Assembly (NCBI GenBank): GCA_937918935.1
Contig: CAKZSI010000008.1
Coordinates: 1 to 64,000 of the forward strand
From: an uncultured Chloroflexales bacterium
GTDB lineage: Bacteria > Chloroflexota > Chloroflexia > Chloroflexales > Chloroflexaceae
Direction: 5' to 3'
Length of the DNA stretch: 64,000 nt
Shown: positions 36,161-45,885 of the stretch, one piece after another
Numbering within the stretch: the first letter of the stretch is position 1
How the letters are laid out: every line of letters begins with the position of its first letter
Program-made: the position numbers and the translations under genes
Notes under the pieces: generated by a model
Databases searched by the model: none
Seen by the model: the letters and a program-made list of their open reading frames with translations, nothing else
Told to the model about the DNA's origin: nothing

Positions 36161-37318
36161 CTACCGGCCCTTGACCACGGTCCAGAGATCGGTGAACACA
36201 GCGGTTTGCTCATTGCGGACGGCCCACTCCAGGCGCTGACGCACCTCGTCGTCGGGAGCGAAGCCTTCGGCATACAGCGCCTGCAGGTCCTCCGACAGCA
36301 AGGGCAGCGCGTCCTGGTTTGGCGTCAGGTAGCCGGTCCACTCGGCATTCCGGGCCGCCACTTCGGGGTCGAGCAGAAAGTTGATGAACACGTGAGCGGT
36401 GTAGCTGCCAGGCGAATTGGCCACAACCACCAGGTTGTCCATCCAGATCATGCCGCCTTCTTCAGGGATCACGAAGCGAATATCGGGGTTGCCCGCGAAC
36501 TCGCCCTCCAGACCATTGCGCGCCTGCAGGGCCGAGCCGCTCCAGGCGTGGGCTATGACGTACTCCTCCGAGGCCAGTTTGCGGTTGACATCGGCGCTAT
36601 TGTAGGCCGCCAGGTAGGGCTTCTGGGCGATCAGCAACTCCTCGACCTGTCGCAAAATGGCCGGGTCGGTCTCGTTGAGCGAGTGGCCCAGGTAGCGCAG
36701 GGCAGCGCCGGGGGTCTCCCGTTCATCGTCGAGCATGCTTAATTTCCCCCGGTAGGCCGCAATCGCGCTGGTGTCAAAGACGGCCGACCAGGTGTCGATC
36801 CCTTCAGGAAAAGATTTGACGTTGTACGCGATGCCGGTAATGCCATAAAAATAGGGTGCTGAGATGGCATTGTCGGGGTCGAAGGGCTGGTTGAGCAGAT
36901 CGGGGTCGAGGTGTACCAGGTTGGGCAGCAGGTTCTTGTCGAGGGAGGCGGCAAGCTTCTCGGCAGCCATAATCGTGACCGCGTAGTCCGAGGGCACGAC
37001 CAGGTCGTACCCCGAGTTGCCCGCGCGCAGTTTGGCGATCATGTCTTCATTCGAGTCGTAGGTGTCAACAATCACCCGCACCCCGTATTCGGCCTCGAAC
37101 TGCGCCAGCAATTCCGGATTAATGTAATCGGACCAGTTGTAGAAGTAGAGTTCTCTGGAAAGTCTGTTGCGGTCCACGCCCCCCGCCGGCATATCGGTGG
37201 TCTGCGGGGCGCCGCCTCCGCCGTATTCGTTGCCGGGGCTGGCCGTGCCGCCGCCACACGCCGCGAGGAGCACCAGGGTCAGGGCGAGCGCAAGGCCGAT
37301 CAGACTGCGGTTGTCCAT
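36161..37318 (-). CDS. potD: polyamine ABC transporter substrate-binding lipoprotein
   Basis: The protein has 385 residues from ATG 37318 with AGGAGG nine bases upstream. The signal peptide has a lipobox LLAAC. The mature part has the PotD/PotF-type phrases LYFYNWSDYINPELLAQFEAE, YDLVVPSDYAVTIMA, YFYGITGIAYNVK and WMDNLVVVANSPG. It binds spermidine/putrescine-type ligands outside the membrane and delivers them to the PotBC channel. It is the last gene of potABCD, set apart by 286 bases that contain a weak palindrome (about 37440-37475). Confidence 0.92.
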   Translation of the reverse strand: MDNRSLIGLALALTLVLLAACGGGTASPGNEYGGGGAPQTTDMPAGGVDRNRLSRELYFYNWSDYINPELLAQFEAEYGVRVIVDTYDSNEDMIAKLRAGNSGYDLVVPSDYAVTIMAAEKLAASLDKNLLPNLVHLDPDLLNQPFDPDNAISAPYFYGITGIAYNVKSFPEGIDTWSAVFDTSAIAAYRGKLSMLDDERETPGAALRYLGHSLNETDPAILRQVEELLIAQKPYLAAYNSADVNRKLASEEYVIAHAWSGSALQARNGLEGEFAGNPDIRFVIPEEGGMIWMDNLVVVANSPGSYTAHVFINFLLDPEVAARNAEWTGYLTPNQDALPLLSEDLQALYAEGFAPDDEVRQRLEWAVRNEQTAVFTDLWTVVKGR

Positions 37319-37604
37319 CAAGTTGTTCCTCCTGGCGTTTCAGCAACGCTCCATGGATGTTCCCATATTGTGCCGTCCGACCCCTTTCCCGACTCCTCAC
37401 AGATGCAGGGTTTTTCGAGGGAGAGGGGGGAGTTGGGTCCATGTGGGGCAAGCGCCTTTCCCCACGCCCCTGCCGATCCAGTGCACTTCCAGGCGACCCG
37501 TTGGGGATCAGCGTGACGCCAATACGCCCAGATGCGACGCGCGCAGGCCGCAATCGGCAATCTACCATCGCACTGGCGCGACTCTCCGAGTTGCACCGGG
37601 GAAG

Positions 37605-38474
37605 TCACTGTCTCCGTTGCACCGACTGCGAAAGGACCACCAGGGTAATCGAAAGCGCCAGCATGAGGGTGGAGATGGCGTTGATTTCGGGTGTCACGGC
37701 GCGACGCACCTTATTGTACACCTCGACCGGCAGCAGCGAGGTGCCCGGCCCCGAGAGGAACAGGCTGATAATGAAGTCATCAAGTGACAGGGTGAAGGCC
37801 AGCAAGGCCCCGCCGATGATGCCGGGAAGGATGAGCGGAAAGGTCACCCGCCAGAAGATATTCCAACTGTTGGCCCCCAGATCGGCGGCGGCCTCTTCCA
37901 GGCGCCGGTCGAAGTTCTTGAGGCTGGTGCGCACCACCACGACCACGAATGAGACACTGAAGGCGATATGCCCGATAATCACTGTGGTCAGACTGCGACG
38001 CAGCGTCTCGCCGGTGAGCAGACGGATCAGGTCAAAGGCCAGCGCCGAGAAGGCCAGCAGCGCCACGGCCATCACGATCTCTGGAATAACGATCGGAAGG
38101 TAGATCAATGTATCTACGCTATTTCGCCCACGAAAGCGGTAACGCTCCAGCGCCATTGCCAGCAACGTGCCGAGGACGGTCGCGACGATGGTGGAGACCA
38201 GCGCCACGTACAGCGTGTTCACCGTCGCGCCCATCAGGCGTTCATTGGCGAAGAGGCGCGTGTACCAGTCCAGGGTGAAGCCGGTCCAGCGCACGCCAAA
38301 CTGGTCACGGGTGAAGGAGAAGAGCACCAGAATAGCGATCGGAAGGTAGAGGAAAAGGTAAATGAGCACCGCGCAGGCCATGAGGACCAGGCCGCCCCAG
38401 GTCAGGCGACCCTGTTCGAGAGCCGGGCGGGCTGCCCGGCGTGGCTGCGTGGCGGTCGAGGTGGCTTCGATCAT
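37605..38474 (-). CDS. potC: polyamine ABC transporter permease PotC
   Basis: The protein has 289 residues and six membrane helices. The binding-protein-dependent permease loop is EEAAADLGANSWNIFWRVTFPLILPGI, which contacts the ATPase. The ATG at 38474 shares four bases (ATGA) with the potB stop. Function by family: one half of the inner membrane channel for polyamines. The phrase LSLDDFIISLFLSGPG is typical of PotC. Confidence 0.93.
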   Translation of the reverse strand: MIEATSTATQPRRAARPALEQGRLTWGGLVLMACAVLIYLFLYLPIAILVLFSFTRDQFGVRWTGFTLDWYTRLFANERLMGATVNTLYVALVSTIVATVLGTLLAMALERYRFRGRNSVDTLIYLPIVIPEIVMAVALLAFSALAFDLIRLLTGETLRRSLTTVIIGHIAFSVSFVVVVVRTSLKNFDRRLEEAAADLGANSWNIFWRVTFPLILPGIIGGALLAFTLSLDDFIISLFLSGPGTSLLPVEVYNKVRRAVTPEINAISTLMLALSITLVVLSQSVQRRQ

Positions 38475-39346
38475 CGGTCTTCCTCCGTGGTGGTGCGGAA
38501 GTAGATCAGGATGAGCGCGAGCAGCACCAGCATCATGGCCATGGCCATGGCCGAGCCGAGGGGCCAGTTAGGCGGGTTGGAGCGCAGGAAGAGCCGCTGG
38601 ATCAGGTTGCCCAGGTAATCAACTTTGGCCCCACCAAGCAGTTCGCTCACCACGAACTGGCCGATGGTGGGGATGAAGACCAGCACCGAGCCGGCGGCGA
38701 CCCCCGGCATCGTCATTGGCAGCATGACGCGCCAGAACGCCCGGCGCTTGCTGGCCCCGAGGTCAGCGGCGGCTTCCATCAGGGTGAAGTCGAAGCGATC
38801 GAGCGCCGCGTAGATCGGCAGCACCATAAAGGGCAATTCGCCGTAGACCAGACCGAGCAACGTCGCACCCTCGGTGTTGAGCAGGGTCAGCGGGGGCAGA
38901 CCGAGGCTGCGCAGGGCGCTGTTGATCAGACCATTGTTGGCCAGAATGATCTGCCAGGCGTAGATGCGCACCAGAAAGTTCGTCCAGAATGGTATCAACA
39001 CCAGGAAGAGCAGCACCGTGCGCCAGCGGGGCGGCTGACGCACGATGAAGAGCGCCAGGGGATAGCCGAGCACCAGACAGATCACCGTCGTGAGGACGCT
39101 GATCCAGATGGAACGCAGATAGGCATTGAAGTAGATCGATCGCGTGAACAGGTCAACGTAATTGCCGAGCGTGAATTGCCAGACGATATTGCCCCGTGGC
39201 CCGTTGGTCATGAAACTGTAGACCAGAATAATCACCAGGGGCAGGGCAAAGAAGAGAATGAGCCAGAGCAGGCCCGGCGTCAGCAGGGCGGCCAGCGTCC
39301 GCCGCTCTCGTCGCTGCCGCTCACGCTCCAGAGCATTGAGGGTCAT
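38471..39346 (-). CDS. potB: polyamine ABC transporter permease PotB
   Basis: The protein has 291 residues from ATG 39346 (MTLNALERERQRRERR), followed at once by the first helix (LTPGLLWLILFFALPLVIIL). Six helices and the EAADLGASKRRAFWRVMLPMTMPG coupling loop are visible. A far longer in-frame extension runs through the potA coding region in another frame and is not real. It lies ten bases after potA and overlaps potC, so all are co-translated. Confidence 0.92.
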   Translation of the reverse strand: MTLNALERERQRRERRTLAALLTPGLLWLILFFALPLVIILVYSFMTNGPRGNIVWQFTLGNYVDLFTRSIYFNAYLRSIWISVLTTVICLVLGYPLALFIVRQPPRWRTVLLFLVLIPFWTNFLVRIYAWQIILANNGLINSALRSLGLPPLTLLNTEGATLLGLVYGELPFMVLPIYAALDRFDFTLMEAAADLGASKRRAFWRVMLPMTMPGVAAGSVLVFIPTIGQFVVSELLGGAKVDYLGNLIQRLFLRSNPPNWPLGSAMAMAMMLVLLALILIYFRTTTEEDR

Positions 39347-39356
39347 CGGCAGCCTC

Positions 39357-40460
39357 CTACTCGGTAAGTACGAGGGCGTTATCGGGTGGACAGACCAGCA
39401 CGGCCGGCTCGCCGGGCTGCCAGTAGGCGTCCCGGTCGAGGGTGCTGAGCGTGTTCTGTTCCCAGACGTCAAAGGTGCGCTGATCATTGAGGCGCACGGT
39501 AATGCGCGTGTCGCTGCCGATGTAACTGACCAGTTCGACCCGTGCGGGTATCGCGAAGGCGTGCCCGGCGCGGGCGTCGCCGGGGGCGAGCAGAAGGGCC
39601 TTTTCGGGGCGGATGGAGAGCACCGCCGGCTCCCCGACCCGCACTGGTCGCGGGGTGAGACCGCGCAGGCGCAGGCCATCGGGCGTCTCGATCGTGGCGG
39701 CGTTGGCGCCGTTTTCGATCACTTTCCCGGCAATAAAGTTGGTCTCGCCAATAAAATCGGCCACGAAGCGGCAGGTAGGGCGCTCGTAGATCTCAGTGGG
39801 GGAGCCGATCTGCAGAACCTTGCCCTGACTCATCACGGCGATGCGATCGGACATGGTCAGGGCCTCTTCCTGATCGTGGGTAACGAAGACGAAGGTGATT
39901 CCAACGCGCCGTTGCAGACTTTTCAGCTCGATCTGCAACTCTTTGCGCAGTTTCTGATCCAGCGCGCCGAGCGGCTCGTCGAGGAGCAGGACCTCAGGCT
40001 GGTTGATCAGTGCACGCGCCAGGGCGACCCGCTGCTGCTGACCGCCCGACAACTGCCGGGGACGCCGATCAGCGAAGCCGCTCAGCCGCACCTGTTCCAG
40101 GGCTTCCCGCACCCGCGCGGCAATCTCGTCTTTGGGGCGGCGCTGCATCTCAAGGCCAAAGGCCACATTCTGCGCGACCGTCAGGTGCGGGAAGAGGGCG
40201 TATGACTGGAACACCGTATTCACCGGCCGCCGATGCGGGGGGATGGTCGCCATCTCGCGACCGTGGATCACGATCGAGCCGCTGCTCGGGTATTCGAAGC
40301 CCGCAATCATGCGCAGCGTTGTAGTTTTGCCACAGCCGCTCGGCCCGAGCAGAGAGAAAAACTCGCCGTCGCGGATCTCAAGCGAAACATGGTCCACAGC
40401 GGCGATATCGCCGAAACGTTTGACAACGTTGCGCAGTTCGACCGCGTTCGTGGTGCTCAA
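39357..40460 (-). CDS. potA: polyamine ABC transporter ATPase PotA
   Basis: The protein has 367 residues. Walker [10 protein letters not shown], signature [15 protein letters not shown] and Walker [12 protein letters not shown] are present, followed by a TOBE-type C-terminal domain (about 285-365). I chose TTG 40460 because GGAGG is ten bases upstream and family similarity starts there ([17 protein letters not shown]). ATG 40493 (MRLFCYGGQ) is possible but adds residues unlike PotA. It powers PotBC and is the first gene of the operon. Confidence 0.92.
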   Translation of the reverse strand: MSTTNAVELRNVVKRFGDIAAVDHVSLEIRDGEFFSLLGPSGCGKTTTLRMIAGFEYPSSGSIVIHGREMATIPPHRRPVNTVFQSYALFPHLTVAQNVAFGLEMQRRPKDEIAARVREALEQVRLSGFADRRPRQLSGGQQQRVALARALINQPEVLLLDEPLGALDQKLRKELQIELKSLQRRVGITFVFVTHDQEEALTMSDRIAVMSQGKVLQIGSPTEIYERPTCRFVADFIGETNFIAGKVIENGANAATIETPDGLRLRGLTPRPVRVGEPAVLSIRPEKALLLAPGDARAGHAFAIPARVELVSYIGSDTRITVRLNDQRTFDVWEQNTLSTLDRDAYWQPGEPAVLVCPPDNALVLTE

Positions 40461-40493
40461 CCCTGGCTGTCCTCCATAGCAGAACAGTCGCAT

Positions 40494-41158
40494 CACCGAT
40501 GCGACAGGCGTGCTACACTGCGGGAGCGCGTTCCGGGGAACTTTTTTGAGTATACCATGGTTTTCTGGCCCTTTGCGGCTACGTAAGACCGGCGGGTGCG
40601 GCCTATATGCTTGCACATGCAGATCCCCGCCACGCCCGGCGCCACCTCCGGGCCCGCAGGCCGTAGGGGCGGCCACGCCGATGAGGTTCACCCGATGGCG
40701 TGCGCGAACCACTCCACAGCGTGGATGTCGTCACGGGCGCGCAGGGGGACACGACGGTTGCCGGCAGGGGCACAGCTCCCCATTGCCCGGCAGCTAAAGC
40801 CACAGGCTAACAACCCGCGAAGCCGGCGGCCCGGGCCGGGGCTTCAGCAGGCTTCGCACCCGGCCTCCGCAACACTGGCCGGCGCTTTCGGGCGCCCGAC
40901 GGGCCGGCGGGCCGCAGCACGTGCAAGACGTTTCGTCACACCCGGGGATCAGGAAACTCTCTTCCCCGCTCTCCCGCGTGCGGCAGAGCGGGAGAGGGAT
41001 GAGAAAGGTCGGCGGGCTGGAATGCCGCCCCCCTCCTTACGCTCTCGAATAATCCTGGTTGTGCGCATACGCCTCGGGGCGTATGCACGCCACTAAAACC
41101 CTGCCCCTGCGAGGGCGGGAAAACCCGGTCACCCCATTTTCACGATAACGGACAGGTA
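40494..41158. other. long GC-rich intergenic region, content unknown
   Basis: This gap lies between the divergent potA and deoC genes. It includes several strong hairpins: GGCCCGCAGGCC about 40657, and two mutually exclusive stems about 40963-40997 built from CTCTCCCGC, CCGCTCT and their complements. Nothing here reads as a family protein in any frame. It could hold a decayed mobile element, a structured RNA, or both. Confidence 0.3.
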
Positions 41159-41167
41159 TGCTACAAT
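41159..41167 (+). promoter_or_regulatory. extended -10 of deoC
   Basis: TG-C-TACAAT (41159-41167), about 60 bases before the ATG. No clear -35, as is common for extended -10 promoters. Confidence 0.45.
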
Positions 41168-41225
41168 ACTGCCCATTCAGAGAAGCGCTTGTGACCAGCC
41201 CTGTTGCTTCGAGGTGGAGGCGCAG

Positions 41226-41987
41226 ATGGACGAACTGATCGAACAGGTCACCCGGGCCATCGCCGCCCTGCCCGGAATACCCGCCAGTTCGCCCCTGCCG
41301 CGCGTCGTGCCTGCACCATCAGATACGCCGATCGCCGGCCTGATTGACCACACCTTGCTCAGACCGGAGGCAACTCCCGCCCGGATCGAAGCCCTGTGCG
41401 ACGAAGCTGCGCGCTATCGCTTCGCCAGCGTGTGCGTGAATCCGGCCTATGTCCCCCTCTGCGCCGGGCTGCTGCGCTCAACCCCGGTGGCGGTGTGCAC
41501 CGTTATCGGCTTTCCACTGGGCGCAACCACCACCAGGACCAAGGTCTTCGAGGCAACCCAGGCGATCGGCAATGGCGCGCGCGAGCTTGACATGGTCATC
41601 AACCCTGGCTGGCTCAAGGCGGGCGACTACGGGGCCGTCGCCGAGGATCTCCACGCTGTGATTGAAGCCGCGCACGCCCGGCAGGTGCTGGTCAAAGTGA
41701 TCATCGAAACCGCGCTGCTCACCGATAGCGAGAAGGTGGCGGCATGCGCCCTGGCGGCACGTGTTGGCGCGGATTTCGTCAAGACCAGCACGGGGTTCCT
41801 GGGCGGGGGCGCCAGCGTCGCCGATGTGGCCCTGATGCGGCGGGTGGTCGGCCCTGCCGTGGGTGTGAAAGCCTCGGGCGGTATCCGCACCCTGGCCGAC
41901 GCCCAGGCGCTGATCGCCGCCGGCGCCGACCGTATCGGCACCAGTTCCGGCGTGGCAATCGTACAGGCCGCTGAAGGCGCAGCCTGA
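41226..41987 (+). CDS. deoC: deoxyribose-phosphate aldolase
   Basis: The protein has 253 residues from ATG 41226, with GTGGAGG five bases upstream. The class I aldolase barrel shows [22 protein letters not shown], the [11 protein letters not shown] strand, the [16 protein letters not shown] strand and the Schiff-base lysine K186 in FVKTSTGF. It splits 2-deoxyribose 5-phosphate into glyceraldehyde 3-phosphate and acetaldehyde in nucleoside salvage. No other deo genes are adjacent; sucD follows 170 bases later, perhaps as a separate unit. Confidence 0.94.
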   Translation: MDELIEQVTRAIAALPGIPASSPLPRVVPAPSDTPIAGLIDHTLLRPEATPARIEALCDEAARYRFASVCVNPAYVPLCAGLLRSTPVAVCTVIGFPLGATTTRTKVFEATQAIGNGARELDMVINPGWLKAGDYGAVAEDLHAVIEAAHARQVLVKVIIETALLTDSEKVAACALAARVGADFVKTSTGFLGGGASVADVALMRRVVGPAVGVKASGGIRTLADAQALIAAGADRIGTSSGVAIVQAAEGAA

Positions 41988-42158
41988 GGCGCGCTCGGCA
42001 TCCTGGGTGATGAGGAACCCTGCTTTTTCACGCGCCCTTGCCTGCCGGAGGGGGAGAGCCGCCAGCAGCCTGATGAACATACAGAAAGAAAACCGGCATC
42101 CACTGGCGCCCTACGTATTCTGTGGTTCAAGCGAGGATTGCAAGCAGAGGAGGTAGCC

Positions 42159-43046
42159 TTGAGCATCCTGATCGACGCGAACACCCGGCTGCTGGTGCAG
42201 GGCATCACCGGCAAAGAGGGCGAGTTCCACACCCGGGCCATGATGGCCTACGGCACCAACGTGGTGGCCGGGGTGGTTCCGGGGCGCGGCGGCCAGCACG
42301 CGATTGATGGCCAGGTGCCGATTTTCAACACCGTGAAGCAGGCCGTGCAGGTCACCGGGGCCAACTGTTCGGTGATCTATGTGCCCGCCGCCTTCGCGCC
42401 TGATGCCGTTCGCGAAGCTGCCGCCGCTGGCATTCCGCTGATCGTCTGCATTACCGAGGGCATCCCGGCCCTCGATATGGTGAGCACGTATGCCTTCGTT
42501 CAGGAGTGCGGCGCGCGTCTCGTCGGCCCGAACTGCCCCGGCCTGCTCACCCCCGGCGGGGCCAAGGTCGGCATCATTCCGGGCAACATCGCCACCCCCG
42601 GCCCTGTTGGCGTGGTCAGCAAGTCGGGAACCCTCACCTATGAGGCGGTGGACGCCTTGACCCGCATCGGCCTGGGCCAGAGTACCATTGTCGGCATTGG
42701 CGGCGACCCGATTATCGGCACCAGTTTCATTGATGTACTGGAGTTGTTCCAGGCGGACCCGCAAACCGAGGCGATCGTGCTCATCGGCGAGATCGGCGGG
42801 GACGCAGAGATCCAGGCCGCGCGCTACATCGCGGCGCACGTCACCAAGCCTGTGGTCGGCTTCATCGCCGGCCAGACGGCGCCCGAAGGCAAGCGCATGG
42901 GTCACGCCGGGGCGATCATCAGCGGCGGCGAGGGCACCGCCCAGGAGAAGATCAAGGCCCTGGAGGCGGTTGGCGTCAAGGTGGCCCGCCTGCCCACCGA
43001 CATCGCCCAACTGGTCAAAGATGTTATGAGCGCCGGTGTATCGTAA
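42159..43046 (+). CDS. sucD: succinyl-CoA synthetase (ADP-forming) alpha subunit
   Basis: The protein has 295 residues. The start is TTG 42159 with AGAGGAGG five bases upstream. CoA-binding domain: [13 protein letters not shown] and NTVKQAV. The ligase domain carries the phosphohistidine His249 in [15 protein letters not shown]. It joins succinate and CoA with ATP, as a heterodimer with SucC. Unusually, sucC is not adjacent but 17.5 kb away at 60522-61661, with its own promoter. Confidence 0.94.
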   Translation: MSILIDANTRLLVQGITGKEGEFHTRAMMAYGTNVVAGVVPGRGGQHAIDGQVPIFNTVKQAVQVTGANCSVIYVPAAFAPDAVREAAAAGIPLIVCITEGIPALDMVSTYAFVQECGARLVGPNCPGLLTPGGAKVGIIPGNIATPGPVGVVSKSGTLTYEAVDALTRIGLGQSTIVGIGGDPIIGTSFIDVLELFQADPQTEAIVLIGEIGGDAEIQAARYIAAHVTKPVVGFIAGQTAPEGKRMGHAGAIISGGEGTAQEKIKALEAVGVKVARLPTDIAQLVKDVMSAGVS

Positions 43047-43161
43047 GAATAGAGAAACCAGCCTTCCCCACGCCCCTGCCCCGTGAGAGGGGCAAGGGCG
43101 AACAATCTTCGCGCCTGTTGGGGCGAGAGCCTTTCGCCCCAACAGAACCCTTACCGCCGTA

Positions 43162-44793
43162 TCACCCCAACGGAACCCGTAGTTCCACTGTTGTCCCGTG
43201 ACCCTGCTCGGACTTGATACGCAGGTCGCCGCCAATCAGCCGCGCGCGCTCCTTCATGTTGAGCAGCCCCAGGCTGCCGCGGTTGGCGTAAATCGCCTCA
43301 ACCGCGGCCAGATTGAAGCCCCGTCCTCGATCACGCACGCTGGCAACGAACACGCCTTCTTCTTCGTACAGATAGATGATGATCGTGTCGCTGCGGGCAT
43401 GCTTTCGCGCGTTGTTCACCGCCTCCTGAATAATGATGAAGATCGCGGTTTCTTTCTCCGGGGCCAGGCGCGGCATATGCGGCGGGGCCTCCAGCCGCAA
43501 CTGGATGCCCCCGCCCGAGGGGTCGCGCCAGCGCTCAACGTACTGCTGCAGGGTGGGAAGGAGGCCCTGGGTCTCCAGGCCCAGCGGGCGCAGTTCAAAC
43601 AACAGTGTGCGGATGTCGTGGGTCGTCTTGTTGACCAGTTCCGCCAGGGTGTCGAGTTCATCGGGCACGCGCTCGGGCATCGCGCGGAACAGTTTTTTGA
43701 TGAACTCGATGTTCATGGCGATCGCCGCAATGCTCTGGGCAGGGCCGTCGTGCAGGTCACGGGCGATGGCGTGGCGCACCTCGGCCTCTTTGTGCAACAG
43801 GCGATCGTGTTCCTGCTTCAGGCTCTGATAGAGACGCGCGTTTTCAATGGCGATTGCTGCCTGCGCGGCCAGGGTGGTCAGCAACTGCAAATCCTGTTCG
43901 GAGAAACTGCCCCCATCGACCTTGTTGAGCAACTGCATCGCGCCAATCGTGCGCTCCTTCAGGCGCATCGGCACACAGGCGATGGAACGGGTCACGAAAT
44001 CGGCCTCACGACCGATAGCGTCGTACCAGCGGCTGTCCTGCTCCACATCGTTGACGATCTGTCCCATGCCGTGCGTCACCACCCAGCCGGCGATGCCGCG
44101 ATCGGCAGGCATGCGGTAGGTGCGCTGCTCGTGGGGTAGTTCCAGCACCAGTTCATTGGCAGCTTCGTCGAGCAGGAAGATCGAGCAGCGCTCGGCGCCG
44201 ACAACCGGCGGCACGCGCAGCTTGATGTCGTTGAGCAGGCTGGCCAGATCCAGATTGACCGCCAGCGACTGGCCGATCTCGTACAGCAGGTGCAACTCGC
44301 GCAGATCGCGTTCGGCCCGGCGCAGCATGGCGATTTTGTCGGCTTCGCCGCCGATGGCCCGCACCAGCAGCACCAGCAGGTCTTCGTCGAGTGGCGGAGC
44401 GCTCTCCCGGCCCTCGGCATCCTGGCCTTCTACCACCAGGTGTAGCAGACCGACGCCCTGGGCGCCGCTTTGCAAGGGCAACTCAATCAGATCGCGCCCA
44501 TCATCGAGCGAGTAACTGCCAACGATCGGCTCGCCGCCCTCGGCGCGGCGGGTGAAGCCCTGCCGCGCCTGTTCGATCAATGTGCGCGCTTCTTTGTCCA
44601 GCGGTCCCTGCGTGTAGCGCACCATTTCGCCATAGGGGCTGACATACAAGAGCGCGCCAGCGCGAGCGGGCCAGAAGGAGATCAGGCGTTCGAGCGACGC
44701 GGCGAGCAGGTCGGTGACATCGTGATGCCCGCCCGCGATCAGCAACTGGCTAAGGGTCTCGAGCTGGCGCTGGTTGATGGCGATGGGTGACAT
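43162..44793 (-). CDS. GAF-domain sensor histidine kinase (NarL/LiaS-type HisKA_3)
   Basis: The protein has 543 residues from ATG 44793. An N-terminal GAF-like region (about 20-155) and a second clear GAF (about 175-320, VPPVVGAERCSIFLLDE) are followed by the phospho-acceptor helix ARDLHDGPAQSIAAIAMNIEF. The ATPase domain has EAVNNARKHARSD and DRGRGFN. There is no membrane helix, so it is probably cytoplasmic. HisKA_3 kinases usually pair with LuxR-type regulators, but none lies beside it. Promoter at 44830-44859. Confidence 0.9.
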   Translation of the reverse strand: MSPIAINQRQLETLSQLLIAGGHHDVTDLLAASLERLISFWPARAGALLYVSPYGEMVRYTQGPLDKEARTLIEQARQGFTRRAEGGEPIVGSYSLDDGRDLIELPLQSGAQGVGLLHLVVEGQDAEGRESAPPLDEDLLVLLVRAIGGEADKIAMLRRAERDLRELHLLYEIGQSLAVNLDLASLLNDIKLRVPPVVGAERCSIFLLDEAANELVLELPHEQRTYRMPADRGIAGWVVTHGMGQIVNDVEQDSRWYDAIGREADFVTRSIACVPMRLKERTIGAMQLLNKVDGGSFSEQDLQLLTTLAAQAAIAIENARLYQSLKQEHDRLLHKEAEVRHAIARDLHDGPAQSIAAIAMNIEFIKKLFRAMPERVPDELDTLAELVNKTTHDIRTLLFELRPLGLETQGLLPTLQQYVERWRDPSGGGIQLRLEAPPHMPRLAPEKETAIFIIIQEAVNNARKHARSDTIIIYLYEEEGVFVASVRDRGRGFNLAAVEAIYANRGSLGLLNMKERARLIGGDLRIKSEQGHGTTVELRVPLG

Positions 44794-44829
44794 ACGATAC
44801 CTCGCGGATGGCGTTGTAATGGTTTTGTA

Positions 44830-44859
44830 ACTGTACCCTATTCGTGTAACCACTGTCAA
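44830..44859 (-). promoter_or_regulatory. promoter of the GAF histidine kinase
   Basis: Minus strand: TTGACA (44859-44854), 18 bases, TACAGT (44835-44830), 37 bases from the ATG. Confidence 0.55.
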
Positions 44860-44969
44860 CCGGGGCGCGGGCGAAACAGGGCGCGGGCGCTCCGCCTTCA
44901 ACGGTCGGGGCCGGGCCTTGCCCCGTTGCATAAGCCCTGGCGGGCGAAACAGCCTTCCCTCGCAGGCAA

Positions 44970-44988
44970 GGGGAAACCGGGTTTCCCC
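44970..44988. repeat. GGGGAAAC palindrome
   Basis: GGGGAAAC, loop CGG, GTTTCCCC. It is the upstream member of the repeat array that follows. Confidence 0.65.
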
Positions 44989-45016
44989 ATCTTCGCAACG
45001 CGGAGGGTGGGGCGAA

Positions 45017-45167
45017 AGCTTTTCCCCAATAGGCAGGAGGATGGGAAGCGCCTACCCCAACGAGTATTACAGTAGGCAGCTTTTCCCCAATAGGCAGGGG
45101 GATGGGTTTGCGCGCCCCCTTGCGGGGGCGCGCAAGATCAGCTTTTCCCCACAGGCAGGGGGATGGG
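45017..45167. repeat. array of three 28-29 bp direct repeats
   Basis: Copies at 45017-45045, 45078-45106 and 45140-45167 share the core TTTTCCCCAATAGGCAGG (the third has CACAGG) and end in GGATGGG. They are separated by 32 and 33 bases. The second spacer is itself a perfect 12-bp hairpin (45108-45119 with 45124-45135). A weaker relative begins near 44950. No cas gene is in the window. Confidence 0.7.
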
Positions 45168-45190
45168 GAAATCCGGTTTCCCCATTTTTT
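45163..45190 (+). terminator. terminator-like hairpin with T-run
   Basis: ATGGGGAAA and TTTCCCCAT form a perfect 9-bp stem, directly followed by six Ts (45185-45190). On the plus strand this looks like a factor-independent terminator, yet no plus-strand gene precedes it. It would end a transcript crossing the repeat array. Confidence 0.6.
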
Positions 45191-45220
45191 CTTCAGGCGC
45201 GTGTCGGGCATGGCTCAACG

Positions 45221-45226
45221 TATAAT
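45221..45226 (+). promoter_or_regulatory. -10 box of the Rieske gene
   Basis: Perfect TATAAT (45221-45226), 37 bases before the ATG. No good -35 is visible. Confidence 0.4.
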
Positions 45227-45263
45227 GGCGCCATGAACATCGACCTGAACCTGGCAGGCGCCG

Positions 45264-45587
45264 ATGGCCGCTGAACTGGTGCGTGTTGCTGCCCTGGGCG
45301 ATTTGCCGCCGGGACGGCTGTTGTATGTGGAAGTAGATGGCCTCCCCATCGCCCTGGCGAATGTAGGAGGGGCGATCTACGCTTTTGGGGATAGTTGCCG
45401 CCACGAAGGCGGCCCCCTTTCGGCCGGCGTGCTGATCGGCGAGACGATCACCTGCCCCTGGCACGGCTGGGCCTACAATGTGCGCACAGGCAAAAGCATC
45501 GTCCCACCCGTCGGATTGCGTATTCCCACCTATCCCGTCACGCTGCGTGATGGCGAGATCTTTGTGGCCATTGATTGGGAGGGGTAG
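45264..45587 (+). CDS. Rieske [2Fe-2S] ferredoxin-like protein
   Basis: The protein has 107 residues and a single Rieske domain. Ligands are Cys45 and His47 (CRH), then Cys64 and His67 (CPWH). The spacing and HEGGPL / CPWHGWAYNVRTG wording match ferredoxin components of dioxygenase and NirD-like systems, not the cytochrome bc type (no disulfide cysteines, no membrane anchor). It shuttles single electrons in the cytoplasm. No partner oxygenase or reductase is adjacent. Confidence 0.9.
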   Translation: MAAELVRVAALGDLPPGRLLYVEVDGLPIALANVGGAIYAFGDSCRHEGGPLSAGVLIGETITCPWHGWAYNVRTGKSIVPPVGLRIPTYPVTLRDGEIFVAIDWEG

Positions 45588-45885
45588 CGCCTTGTTGGAT
45601 TGGGGATTTTAGAATGCTGGAAATGGCATCCCAATAAGATCTAGCAATGATGCACGTGCGCCGGGTTCAGCAGGATCAGGTGGCGGCGCCGCCAGATGGG
45701 GCGAGGGGTGCGGAAAAGCCCGGTTGTTCCACTCAACGCTCAGCGCCTGTCAATTGTCTGGACGAGGTCTCCAGGGCTTCGGCCAGGCGATTCCCGCAAC
45801 ATTCCGCACCTCTCCCGCGTCCTACGGGCAGACCAATGGACCCGCCCGGCGTCTGTCGGGCGGGGAACACGAGAGGAGCGAAACG

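Noticed and set aside
39347-39679. 111-residue N-terminal extension of PotB
   Set aside because: It overlaps the potA coding region in another frame and has the composition of a shadow frame.
40600-41100. TnpB/IS200-IS605 relic
   Set aside because: Some translated stretches look Arg/Ala/Pro-rich like decayed transposase tails, but no zinc-finger cysteines or RuvC motifs could be found.
45017-45167. CRISPR array
   Set aside because: Only three imperfect repeats, one spacer is a perfect hairpin, the repeats share the palindrome core found in other gaps, and no cas gene is present.
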